A DNA stretch of 64,000 nt. Source: Patiria pectinifera (lineage: Eukaryota; Echinodermata; Asteroidea; Valvatida; Asterinidae). Both the position numbers and the translations under genes were made by a program. Below the pieces are notes generated by a model. That model saw only the letters and a program-made list of their open reading frames with translations, had not been told where the DNA came from and searched no databases. Each line of letters begins with the position of its first letter. The stretch's first letter is position 1. Positions 21,059-32,346 of the stretch are shown one piece after another. Location of the stretch: NCBI GenBank assembly GCA_029964075.1, contig CM057149.1, positions 7,202,465-7,266,464 of the forward strand, written 5' to 3'.

Positions 21059-22740
21059 TTAATGGGTCGTATGTATAAAAAAATAGCATTTACTTTTACT
21101 ACCCATTTTTAAGCATTTACATGCATTTGTATGAATAAAAATGAAGCAAATGCTTTAACTGGAAATTATTTGCTGAAAGCTAAAAGTATTTACTTTTTAC
21201 TTGCTTGCTTTCGTTAGACTAGAAGTGTTTACTTCATTTTGGAAGAATAAAAAGGAGTAAATGCTTCAGATTTTAAGCATTTACTGGTCATTTTTCAAGA
21301 CTGGGTTGGGGCAACCTTGAAAATATAAAGCAAATACTTCTGCGCAAAAACTGCTGCATTTATTAATATTAATCGCCCCAAAATTGACACAAAACGTTAA
21401 TAAACTTCATATAAAACCATACACTGTATTTTGACTAACATTTATGTGCAATTTAAATACTTTTTATTATGTATTTTATTACTAGAATTAGAAACGACAA
21501 TTTCGCATTTTGTTCACAATATGAGAAGTGTGAGCGTAAAGTTCAGTGCGGCACAGAATGATTAATAAATTTTATCCAACGGCACCCTGGGGACTGAACA
21601 AAATGAAATCATTTGTTTAGTCTATTATGTCACCAATCTTTGCAAACTTTTTTTTTAATATTTCAAAAAACAAAACTCTTTGTGTATCGAATGTTGGTAT
21701 GATTTTTACCACTTTATTACGTCTGTGATTTTTATACAATTGTGACGTCTACGGGACACTATGCACAATTTTCATGAATGATGAAAGTATACTTTTTGTA
21801 TTCTGCAACTGCCGAAAAGTGTCATCATTTTTGCTTGATTTGAGGATCAAAATGTATGTACTACTACATGTACTGTATGCATCACCTTGATTTGGACTAT
21901 TACACCACGTGTAAACCCTGTGTGCGGCAGTTCGTACACACAAAAGAAACCCTATTGTTGGCAATCATTCGTCCATGAAAACAATCCAACAGTAATACCC
22001 CCGTCACACCGGAGGCGCGGTGCCACTACGCTTTTTGGTCAAAAACCGCCATCACCGTAGTGACACCGGCATTAGTTTTTCATAGTTTTCCCCTACCCGT
22101 CAACCCCCGTCACACCGGAGGTGCGGTTCCACTGCGGTGCTTGTACGGCATATTACCGCAGTGGCACCGAAAAACCGCAGTGGCACCGCCATGATCGCCA
22201 TGGTTCCGCAGTGGTTCCGTCATTGATCGCCGTAGCACCGCGGAAAACTGTCAAAACCGCGGACCTTCGCGATTGCACGGCGGTTGTACTGCGGAGGCAC
22301 GACGGTGCCACGGCGGTCATGGCGGTGCCGCGGCGATCCCACTGCGGATTGGCCCAACCCGCGGTGGCACTGCGGAAGTTTCGAACATGTTCAAAGTTTA
22401 CGCCGTGCCACCGCGAAGGTCCGCGGTTTTGACAGTTTTCCGCGGTGCTACGGCGATCAATGACGGAACCACTGCGGAACCACGGCGATCATGGCGGCGC
22501 CACTGCGGTTTATGCCGTACAAGCACCGCAGTGGCACCGCACCTCCGGTGTGATGGGGGTATTAGAAGCATTTGCTACCTGTTGTCTAGTAAATGCTGAA
22601 CAGAAAAGGAAAACGGAAAACCTTTATTCATACGAAATCATGCATTTGCTTTTCCTTAATGCTTGTACTCCAAAGTAAATGCCTTTACTTTTTGCTTAAA
22701 CTTCCTAGCGTTTACTAGTTTTTATACATACGACCCATTA
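21059..22740. mobile_element. TIR element upstream of gene 1, carrying a nested palindrome
   Basis: Terminal words TTAATGGGTCGTATGTATAA and its inverse at 22740 bound a 1.7-kb element with AGCATTTACTT-type subterminal repeats. No transposase frame was seen. It sits about 185 bp from the gene 1 start codon, inside the presumed 5' UTR intron or promoter, and is not present near gene 2. Confidence 0.75.
21993..22564. mobile_element. GC-rich foldback element nested in the above
   Basis: Ends TAATACCCCCGTCACACCGG and its inverse. Nearly the whole 570 bp is palindromic (for example 22224-22271 against its inverse at about 22411-22458) and built from CCGCGGTGGCACCG-like words, in a region otherwise AT-rich. 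The long open frames in it are by-products of the absence of A/T-rich stops. Confidence 0.85.
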
Positions 22741-25343
22741 TCTTTAACAGGAAAGCCCTAGGCCTGTTCCTACTCAGTGATGTGAATGCAATGCACAAGC
22801 AACTTTGTGACTTCATGGCAAGTATACTCACAGTGAAATTTTAAAGTTGGACACATTCCAAGCCCTGTCAATTTCTATCATGAATGTTTCATGGACTCAC
22901 ATTCATGTGAAGTATGAAGTGGACTTATTTTTAGTGGTAATCGTTTACAGATGCTAGTGTTCTAGGCTACTGCCTTTCTAGAAAAAAAAACAGTTTCATT
23001 TTGTAATTGCAGCATTGCAGACAACTGTACACAAGTTCGTCATGGTAAGGGCACAATTGTTATTTTCTGCATATTTCCACCCCATGTTCATGTATACAAA
23101 ACCAGGTCTATTAAGTTGGGTTTTTTTTTAACGCAACTGAATAAAAACTTTAGAAAGAAAATCTTTATACAAACTGGTGATGGATGTTGTTAAACTGTAC
23201 GTGCTACTTATTCAAACAAACGATTACAGAATGTCCCCAAAAAAGTGTCCGTCTTAATATTTTTGAAATAACAAGAAAACCAGGATGTAAATTTGCATTT
23301 GTTTTTATTATGCAGTACTCCCAATCCTTGGCCTCAATCCCAATGAAGTTTTATTTAATTTACATCACGCCTCACTGCCCAAAATGGTCAATCGATCACA
23401 ACATTTTTGGACACTGTGACCAAGTTCCTTGCCTTGTTCAATTTCATTGCTGTTATGTAAGCTGTGTAAAATCCTTCATGTTGCGAAAAGGGCTGCAGTT
23501 AGGATTGGAACCATTTGCCTGGCTACCACATCACAGCATGCTCAAGGGCTTATGATGACTCAATTTACGTAGTGGTTTTGTATTTCAAAACTCTTTCAAC
23601 AGACAATTTTTGGGGGACATAATGGAGATCCAAAACACATGATACAAATATCGTTTGTATTTATCGGTTTTTGATTTCCACATTTTTTTTAGCCTACTGT
23701 TTAATTGGTTTAGCTACATGTACACGTGACATTGTGTGGTATCTCCTACTTGCACAACTGCACTTTTACTTTTCCTTGCAACTTATATTCTTGCCGAACT
23801 TCAAAAGTAACACACACTGGTACAAATTGTCAAAGCAAAACCACTGTGAGACGAGAAGGATTCGATTTTTGGCTAAGCTCATAACAAATTGTGCTCTCAC
23901 AAAAATGGTTTACAACATGTAATCAGGTTATTACAACTTGACATGTTTACATTAGTGTTTGCTCAGCAATTTCTTTTCTGCTGAACAGTTACATGAAATT
24001 GAGCCCTTGTGTTGAAATGAGGGGGTGTGGCTATTATTATGTGTGTGAGTGTGAGAATTACTTCCCCAACACTGAAACTTAATCAAAACGTCACAGCCGG
24101 AAGTCATCTGGTAGGAAACCCAACCTGCAACTTCACCTCAATGTTAAACTAAAAAGCAACAACCTCCAAGTTTCTGAGATTTCATTGGTTGCTAGTGCTG
24201 TGACATTTTTGGAATTTTGACCATTCTACTCTGATCTTGCAAAGACCCAAACATGTAGTACCCAGTACAATACAGAAATATGTCTACTAAACAGGGGCGT
24301 AAATCACGGGCGTAAATGGGGGTATTTGACCGGGGGGGGGGATGGGCTAGTGAATCATCCCAATCCCCCCCCCCCCAATTTCGTAATGAGAAACCAGAAA
24401 ATGCTGATTTCGAGGTACATGTATTTATCGAACTTCTCAAGTTCCACCAAAATTAATAATAGCGCTGAATAATGTCAGAAAAAAGACCAAAAGCTTAAAC
24501 TGCGCTTTGATGTAAGTAAAGATGTACATCTGCATTATGAACAACGCCCCCTTGTGTAATGATGTCTCCAGCCCCTCCCCCTTATTGGATTTCCACAGCA
24601 AGGCAAATTTTTTTTAAATTTTGGTCATCCTCCATCCCCTTCCCCCCATCTCGCCGTCACAGATTTATGCCACTGCTACTAAAGCATTTAAAAGCAAACT
24701 TGACCAATGACCAAGCGGTTCATTGACAAAAATCATACTTCAATGGGAGACTTTTGGGACGCATGGTGGCTGCAAAACCCCGGACCTTTTCTATTGTTTG
24801 ACTCATTTTGAATATGCGCACATAAGTTTAAACACTATATGACACTAACAAGGTCCAGTATTTGCTTTGATAAAGCATCTCAAATATCTCCCATTCCAAA
24901 TGGAGGCAGTTAAAGGACCAGTTAAAGGACCTGTCCCTCTATCCAAGTGTGTTGGTGACTGCTGATCCCTTTCACAGAAACAGGTGTCCCAAAGCACAGT
25001 TGGTTTGCACTTGCTAAATATCTCTTGTACAGGTCTTGCGTCTTAAGCAGTGCCGTTAACAGGTAAATGGCTTTACAAAATGTGTCGTATTCACTATATG
25101 GAAGGGCAAATATGGAAGGTACATTCTGCATCTGCTGGATACTAGAAAAAGCTGCAACAATCTCCGCTACGGGATATGCAAGTTGTAGACTTCTGACTTC
25201 TGAGTCCGGATGAGATTAGCTGGGCTTAGGGCTGTCCATTTTCAAATAATTTACTATTTGAATATTCGGATATTAGACACTGCCAGTTGCGACTGCATGC
25301 CACGCCGGTCAAAAGTTGCACGCCTGTTAAAATATGCGTGCAG
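22741..25343. other. intergenic or upstream region, little recognised
   Basis: No coding exon was recognised. A possible MITE relic spans 23230-23622 (GTCCCCAAAAAAGTGTCC against a later TTTTTGGGGGACA). A decayed tRNA-like B box lies near 23495. A G-run/C-run hairpin is at about 24331-24377. Confidence 0.45.
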
Positions 25344-25489
25344 CAATAAGCCTTTTCGGAGTTCCAACTGCGCAATCGTAACCTGTGGCAACGCGCATTA
25401 TTTGTCTCAAATGGCCTTTGTTGAGACAAACAATGTGCGTTGTCACAGGTTACGAATGCGCGCAGTTGGAACTCCGAAAAGGCTTATTG
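25344..25489. repeat. long near-perfect hairpin
   Basis: Arms of about 65 bp (25344-25410 and 25421-25489) pair almost completely around a 10-base loop, with CTTTTCGGAGTTCCAACTGC in the arm. Probably a MITE; the transcript would fold as a long hairpin. Confidence 0.8.
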
Positions 25490-27069
25490 AAAGGGAGTAT
25501 TCTCCAGTAAGTACTAGTATACAAATATTGACTGCTTCGAGTGGTGAATAAAACTAGCCTCCCGAGGTGATCCATGGACATTCCATTTTTCCTAGGCGAA
25601 CTTCACCACGAGATAAAGCATTCAACATTTGTTTTATAATACTTTACCCACAGATTCTGCTTGGTTTTAATATATTTTGAATTATTTAAATCTTAACACA
25701 ATTGAAATAAACTTCAATTTCAATACAAAATTGGTGCAAAATGTATTTCTCTCTTCCAAACTTCCCCTTCACGAAATGTTTGAACCCAACTCTGTAAAGC
25801 TATCGTATGCCTCCCATATAATGCTATCGTATGCCTTCCATATGCTTACCTGTATTCTCACCGCACTCGGTTCCCGCCAGTACAAGAATAAATATGTTTC
25901 ACCCACACGGAGTACTCACATCCGCTCAAATACAACTGGGTGAAAGCAGCCCTTGATAAGCATTAATTGGTATGCAAATTTAGAAAGCTATTGTTCCCTC
26001 ACGCCACGGGAGCTGGAAGCTATTTTGAACTTGTGTCATCAAGCGTACAAACCTATGACCCGGAGCTCTTTTCCAAAACCAGACTAACGTAGACCTTACA
26101 CTTTACACCCTTCATGACCACACACACTGAGGCGAACAGGAAAGAATTCACAAATAACAATGAAATGAATTGGTACTACACGTACATGTATTGTGATTCG
26201 AGTAAAGAAAGCCACAGAGCAAAGTTCAAGCAATTTCAAGCAGAGGTTTATTGCAAAAACGATTCAGCAGATCACGAAAAGAAATACCAGTGTTACAAGA
26301 TTTTGTCAGGCCTTTGTTCATTTCCTTTATGATGACAATTACATGTAACACATTAACGTTTGAGCGAAATATTATCTAATAACACATAATACCCAAAAAT
26401 GCAAAATAAATGAACGCACGTGAATATACTTCTGAGTAATCTGTAATATTAACTCATCGTTCCTCAACCATTCAACCGACCAACCCTCGAATCATCCATT
26501 AAGCCAGCAAGTCGGCCAACCAACAAGTCAACCAACCGACCAACCGACCAACGACAAACAAACAAACCAACTTACAACCAAAATATATATAAGTTCACGG
26601 TGTACATTCATACATTTTAGAACGGCTATATTAATTATTCTGTGTACATTATTGATTATTTTGTGTAGGTTTTGGAATATAGGCCCTAACTACGTAGGCC
26701 CGTAACACGAACGAATTTCACGCGATGTAATGGCATTGTGAACTTAACGACATGTCTAACGAAAAATTATTACATAACACGTTACATATGTACAAATGCC
26801 AAAAAAAATACCTCATCATTTCGCAACCCTTCAACGCTCAAATAATCCATTCAGTCAGCCGCCAGGGGGCCAAATGACCAACAAACAAACCAAATGACAA
26901 CCAAATAAAGTTCAATGTGTAAATTTACAAATTTTAAAACGGTTATATCGATTACCCTGAGTACATAAACAACTATTAAACCCTTCAAAACAAACTAAAC
27001 CACTGTAGAAATGACGAAATGTGGAAGATTTCATGGCTCCGAGTTACAAATATGTTCATTCAAACTGGC

Positions 27070-27114
27070 AAATCAAATCAAATCAAATCAAATCAAATCA
27101 AATCAAATCAAATC
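27070..27114. repeat. (AATCA)n microsatellite
   Basis: Nine uninterrupted pentamer copies. Unit B has only a trace near 56430. Confidence 0.9.
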
Positions 27115-27853
27115 ACCAGATTTCACTCCTAGAGTATGTATCAGTTAACGAAATAAATTTTAAAGTTTACCCCAAGTACAAAATAAAATGAATTGACAGT
27201 TTGCAGCAGTCTTATTCATTTCCATTACGTTGAAAGCTTGCCGCTCAACCCTTTCCCTCCATCAAGACACCCCACAGTAAATCACGTAATTACGATCGAT
27301 AGATTTTCAGACAGATTACTCACCGTCACAAATGTCTGAATTTTAACCATACATGAAATATTAAATGTGTGGAAAATTGAGTTCCTCTAACAAATTCGAA
27401 TTCCTCTGTTGTTTTGAAAACCGGGTATATTCATCTAAAATATTTTCAATAACAATTTCTTCTTATGCAAGTTAACTAATCATGTCTGTGTAATATTTTA
27501 AATTGTACAATAAATTGATAAACTAAAAAAACTACTGTACTTCGTGATACAATGCAGATATCTTCATGTACAACTTCATTACTGTTTTCTCAGTCTTTCA
27601 TTGAGTCTTTAAAAAAAAAAGCTTTCATTATAATATAACCTATTATGCATTGTCAAAAAGAGATCGGCATTTCATTGCATTTTAGTGGTTACGCTAAATC
27701 TGAAAAAATAGTATGTTTTATCATCAATTACATTTCGATTGGTTTTGGCATTTGTACACTCAAAATGTCTGCATCTAAACATACATGAACATTTTAATGT
27801 GTAGAGAATTGGTTTGTTAAAACAAAATCCTTTTTCTTAAAATATGTTAATAT

Positions 27854-28666
27854 TCGCGGATGACCTAGACTTTGCGGATGACCTAGCACTTGTCTCCAGC
27901 ACGAAAAACCATACACAGCAGAAGCTGGCACGTTTAAGCCAAAGTGGGAAAGGAACAGGACTGAAGATAACCCAGAAAAAGACCAAGGTGCTACGTTTGA
28001 ATGCAGCCAACAACAGCCCGATACAGGCAGAAGGACAAAACCTGGAAGACGAAGACTGCTTCACATATCTGGGAGCGATAGTGAACAAGAGTGGAGGAGC
28101 TGAAGTGACATCAAAAACAGACTGGGGAAAGCTAGAGCAACGTACATCAGGCTGGGAAAGATCTGGAAATCAGTCAACTGAGCAAGAACACAAAGATCAG
28201 GATATTCAAATCTAATGTTCTGGCAGTGCTGCTGTATGGCTCCGAAACATGGAGGATGACGAAGAGAGACGAAAAGAAGCTGGACACCTTCCTTCACAAG
28301 AGTCTACGCAAAATTCTGAAGATCTATTGGCCAATGAGGGTGACAAACGAAATAGTCAGAAACAGGGCCCACACAGAGACCATCAGCACACTGATTCGTC
28401 AGAGAAGGTGGAGATGGATCGGACATGTGTTGCGCATGGACCCGAGCCAAAACCCACGCATTGCGCTGACCTGGGCACCTGAAGGGAAGAGGAGGAGAGG
28501 AAGACCAAAGGAGACATGGAGAAGGACTGTGGAGAGAGAGAGGATGGAAATGGGGTTTACATCATGGTCAGAGGCTGGCATTGCTGCGAGTGACCGGAGT
28601 GCTTGGCATAAACGAGTGACTGGCCCAATTCTCCCAAAGGAGACACGGAATTAAGTCAAGTAAGTC
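27854..28666 (+). mobile_element. 5'-truncated RTE-like LINE fragment with 10-bp target duplication
   Basis: Frames 27844-28215 and 28226-28654 encode the end of a reverse transcriptase: FADDLALVS (catalytic Y/FADD), then LYGSETWRMTKRDEKKL, RRWRWIGHVLRM and RRRGRPKETWRR, the familiar LINE C-terminal signature. The two frames are separated by a frameshift. ATGTTAATAT flanks it at 27844-27853 and 28667-28676. Unit B has the empty site (near 58120), so the insertion followed the duplication. The catalytic FADDL motif is itself tandemly doubled. Confidence 0.85.
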
Positions 28667-29212
28667 ATGTTAATATATAAAAAAATCCATAATTCATTAC
28701 AATTTGTAATCGTAATGTACTGAATACGAATTCTTGCTCTGAAAACTTATTATAATGTCTGTGTATAATGACACATTTGAAGTGTTTTGGATCATTAATT
28801 TGCTTTCAAATACATGAGGATATTACTAGTAAGAAAAATCAATGTTTTTTCCGGACACCAATCACTAATTAAACCTGGTTATATGTTAATACATGCTTTA
28901 TGCTTCCTTGAACGTTTCACTTTTAGATTACCTTATTGAAAAAGTCTACATCGTACGGAGTTATTTCCACGAGATTCTAATGATTGTATCATCGAATCAT
29001 GAGAAGAAAGTGGTTTTGAAATTTGTACTTAAATGAGGTAAGTACAAAAGTTAAATATCACAGAATTGGAATCAAAGTTAAAAGATGCGATATATCATTG
29101 ATACAAAAGTTTGAAGAATCTTGCATTTTGTATTATTTCTAACTGAAGATGTGATTTGATTTTCACTATATTCATCAGGGAAGCTAGACTTTTAGCTTCT
29201 CAATCCGTCGAT

Positions 29213-29689
29213 CTACACAGCTGCGTCAGCAACATCAGGCTCCTCAGACAGAATGTTGTCAATCTCCTCCAACAATCCATCCAGATTCTCGTCCTTGCAT
29301 CGCTCATTGTTTTCGATCTCATCCAGGAGCTGCATGCAAGACGAACAAAACAGACTCAATATTAATTTACAGTTGGCATTTTTGAAAAATTGCTCTAAAG
29401 TGTTATTACATTGTGTAAGGTTCTGTTAAATTGCAAAAACATCTTGGGAAAACATTAAAAAAGCATGACCTTTTTAATGAGGAAAATCAACTCAATCCCT
29501 GTGAATGTGACTTTAAGTATCTGACTGGTTTTGGATTGCCACATATTTCTGTGCATTATTTAAAGATAAGAATGTTGATATCTGATGATCAGCATTTATG
29601 AGGGAAACAATTACCTTCTGCTTGAATCTTCGCACGAGTTTCCACAGTTGATCCAGGGTGCTCAGCTTGCTGAACAGACCAGTGAAATT
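29213..29689 (-). pseudogene. orphan plexin C-terminal exons (unit A copy of gene 3 end)
   Basis: Exons 29615-29689 (NFTGLFSKLSTLDQLWKLVR) and 29213-29329 (LLDEIENNERCKDENLDG, ending DVADAAV and stop) match the last two exons of gene 3 almost exactly. The exon before them is missing except for an inverted scrap. Both stay open with good splice signals, which fits a recent origin. They cannot splice in frame to gene 2 exon 21 (phase 1 against phase 0). Confidence 0.8.
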
Positions 29690-29789
29690 CTACATGCAAA
29701 AACAATTTGATCATCTGTCATTAACAACATCAAGACACTACTAACTGTAATTACAATCAAAACAGATTGACGAGCAAACATAGATCCGC

Positions 29790-29890
29790 TCCTTGATTAC
29801 CTTCACAAATACTTATCGTGGGATTTGGGAAAGCAGAACTGATCAGATGTTCTTTGCATAAAACAGGAGACGTCTATCAACAAGCTACTG
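29790..29890 (+). pseudogene. inverted scrap of gene 3 exon and intron
   Basis: Compared with 59519-59620, this stretch is present in the opposite orientation. It includes the splice acceptor and the first eight codons (ETSINKLL) of a plexin GAP exon, now on the plus strand (29867-29890). It marks the breakpoint of the tandem duplication. Confidence 0.75.
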
Positions 29891-30037
29891 GTACAGGGCC
29901 AAGTGTCCGGAGAAAAAAACGTGTGTACATTTTCAGATTTTTTAGCTGATAACCCCCCCCCTGCGAAAATTTCTGGATCCGCCCCTGGCTACTGTTACTG
30001 GCTACTGTTAATATGATGTCAATTGAATCATTTCAAA
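29891..30037. other. duplication junction filler
   Basis: Contains a run of C, the MITE end word TCTGGATCCGCCCCTG and a small tandem repeat (GGCTACTGTTACTGGCTACTG). From about 30012 it resembles gene 3 intron near 60947. It is consistent with repair at a transposon end. Confidence 0.55.
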
Positions 30038-32260
30038 TAACTTTACAATGTAGAGAATGAGTGCATGATGCAAATATGTTTTCTACCTCCAACGCTAGGG
30101 GCGCCCTTCCCTGTGGGCAGCTACTTCCTGTTACACCCTTTTTTCAGCGAACTGCCTGATCTTCTCCTACATAAGTATATTGACACTTGACACTTGTGGG
30201 AAGGAAATGAGGACTTCGCAAGCATTGTGGGTAGGCTAGTACTTAACAAGCAGTGTTACCGCCATGCTTAATACAGGAACAATTTAGTCATCATGTGCAC
30301 GTGGAAGTGTTGACCTTTGGTCACTGATTCCGGGCAATTAATCTTTCTGATGAGTGGGCAAAAAGGGGAGATCCTAGCACCCTTGGTTAGTGCGGTGAGG
30401 ACGAGCGAACCACTGACTGCTTTCCTGCTACTGTGAACGAGGTTGAAATAAACTGTACACGCACGACATTTCGGTGACGTAAACTACAAGACACGTTGGT
30501 GCTGATTGGTCAAAAGTACTAGTGCAGTGAAAATCGATCCCAAAGGGCTTCAAACATTATTATGGTATCGATACCGAATAAAGTTTGGCCCACGTTTGTT
30601 TCAAACATTACTCTCAGCCTATAGCTGACCTGGCACAGGCACCCAATGCCGAGTCATAGTCAGGATGTGTTTGTTACATAATAATGACAAACATAAATCA
30701 CTTCTGGTGATTCTTCAAATTTAATTTTCAGCGTCAATTGTCTTACACAATATACAGAGTTCGGTGTGAACGTTAAAACCTCGCCGCAATTAAGTATGGC
30801 TCATGCTTATCTGAATAATGGGCCGACTAAAGAACAGGAGATTTTTGGCGCAAATGAAAAATGTTCATCAATCTGACTGGACAAATTGTATCTGAATGAA
30901 AATATCAATTCATCTTGTTCAGGGAGTCATCATAATCGCAGGTCATCATTATGCGACAAAGTGGCAGTTCATAAACATGAAAAAAACCAAGGTTTTCAAT
31001 TATCTTCATCAATAGTAAAGCAGCGACATTGATTGTAATTTCAACCATTATTTTTTTGCCATTTACTTACAAATTCCAAACAAACTGACTTTGGATGAAG
31101 TCGCCATTAAGTCATCATAAATTTTAAGTATCCATGCAGGTTCTAAAAATACAAATATTCTGTGTATTATAAAAATAAAGCAGATGTATTTATACAAGGA
31201 ATTGAATAATATTTTAGTAAAAAGACTTCATTTTTCCCAATGCAAAAATATACATTTCATCACATATGCTAAATATAAATCAATTTATTTAAATAAATGA
31301 ATATGTAAATTACTTATTTCAATGACGTCTTATCACCACACGATACGTTGCACAACCATTTCACATACATGTTCTCTAAGATGTTTGTAAAAAGTGTCAA
31401 AAGTTATCTCATCAAATTATAATAGTATGAGACCCCCCACATAGACTCTTGTTTTAAACATTTTTTTTGGAAGGTGAAATATACTATACATTTTGAAATG
31501 TGGGTTGTACTTCACCATAACAATAAGCTGGCAGTAAAATATGGGGAGTTCATTCTAGTTAATAACGACATAAATTTAACATTTAAATTTCAGTTTTATC
31601 AGACATGTTTTTTTTATAAAGGACTAGGACATAAATTGAATGGCATGCGACTTTCACAATATTATTTATACCGTATAATAGTTTGCAAATATATATTTCA
31701 AACAGCAAGACAAGCACGCATAATTAATTGCTAGTTAAATGATAAGGAGAAATCCTATGAAAGGGTATTTATATATTGTCAATGTTTGTTGCCTTAGATA
31801 TCATCAATTTAAGGCTTTGAATAACTTGGCATGTAAGTTCTCAAATTAGGCTCGGTTATGTACCTGTGTAAAGTAAATATCTGAATACTGATGCATATAT
31901 CCGAATACTAATGCAATATATAGACATGAATCTTCTATTGTCTGCATCACTAACATGGCAATAAAAAATAAAAAATTCTCTGCCAAAAAGCAACAATGAA
32001 CCTTTTTGTGTTTGGTCATCAACATTACAATACAAAGAGCAGATCAAAAATATATTAATCTGACATTTAAAAAACATTTTGGGTAAATATGCTCGTTAAT
32101 AGAAAATATAACATTTCAGGTCTACATTCTGGGTAAATATGATGTGTAATAAAAACTCCTTCTTTCAGGTCTACATACTACTGTTGTAGCCAAAATCATG
32201 TATCCATCGCCATGGTTAGGCTTTGTGTGTCATTTTACCAACTTCCTCTGCGTCGCAGTT
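30038..32260. other. 3' flank of plexin-like gene 2
   Basis: Near-identical to 945-3277. No further plexin coding exon was found before the orphan exons at 29.2-29.7 kb, supporting the view that gene 2 really ends at 32261. Confidence 0.55.
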
Positions 32261-32346
32261 TTAATTGTCAAGGAAAGACTTCACCTCGACCAGCTTGTAG
32301 GGAAGATGCTCATCATGACAAGCCTCGTCATATTTACAGGCCTCCA
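32261..32346 (-). CDS. plexin-like 2 exon 21 (tail, stop)
   Basis: 86 nt, VEACKYDEACHDEH to VKSFLDN and TAA. It differs from gene 1 by D to Y. The same CAGATAG double acceptor is present. Confidence 0.7.

Larger units (their letters stand above)
25840..29212. other. homogenised flank, unit A
   Basis: Matches 55095-58646 closely. It holds CCAACC/CGACC-rich low-complexity DNA (26460-26580), an (AATCA)n tract (27070-27114), and an RTE-like insertion absent from unit B. No host gene was found. In the ancestral arrangement this is the spacer between the plexin 3' end on the right and the start of the next plexin. Confidence 0.6.
945..29780. repeat. tandem duplication unit A (about 29 kb)
   Basis: Unit A matches unit B (30038-59215) in the same order and orientation, with an offset of about 28,985 bp over the 3' half of the genes. 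Identity is very high from 945 to about 12.4 kb, lower with many indels from 12.4 to 17.5 kb, essentially absent outside exons across the Sema part (17.5-25.8 kb), and high again from about 25.84 to 29.78 kb. Several insertions are private to one unit, which lets their order be worked out. Confidence 0.85.

Noticed and set aside
22121..22678. Long plus-strand ORFs in GC-rich DNA
   Set aside because: They lie inside a near-perfect palindrome and have repeated-word translations; no conserved domain.
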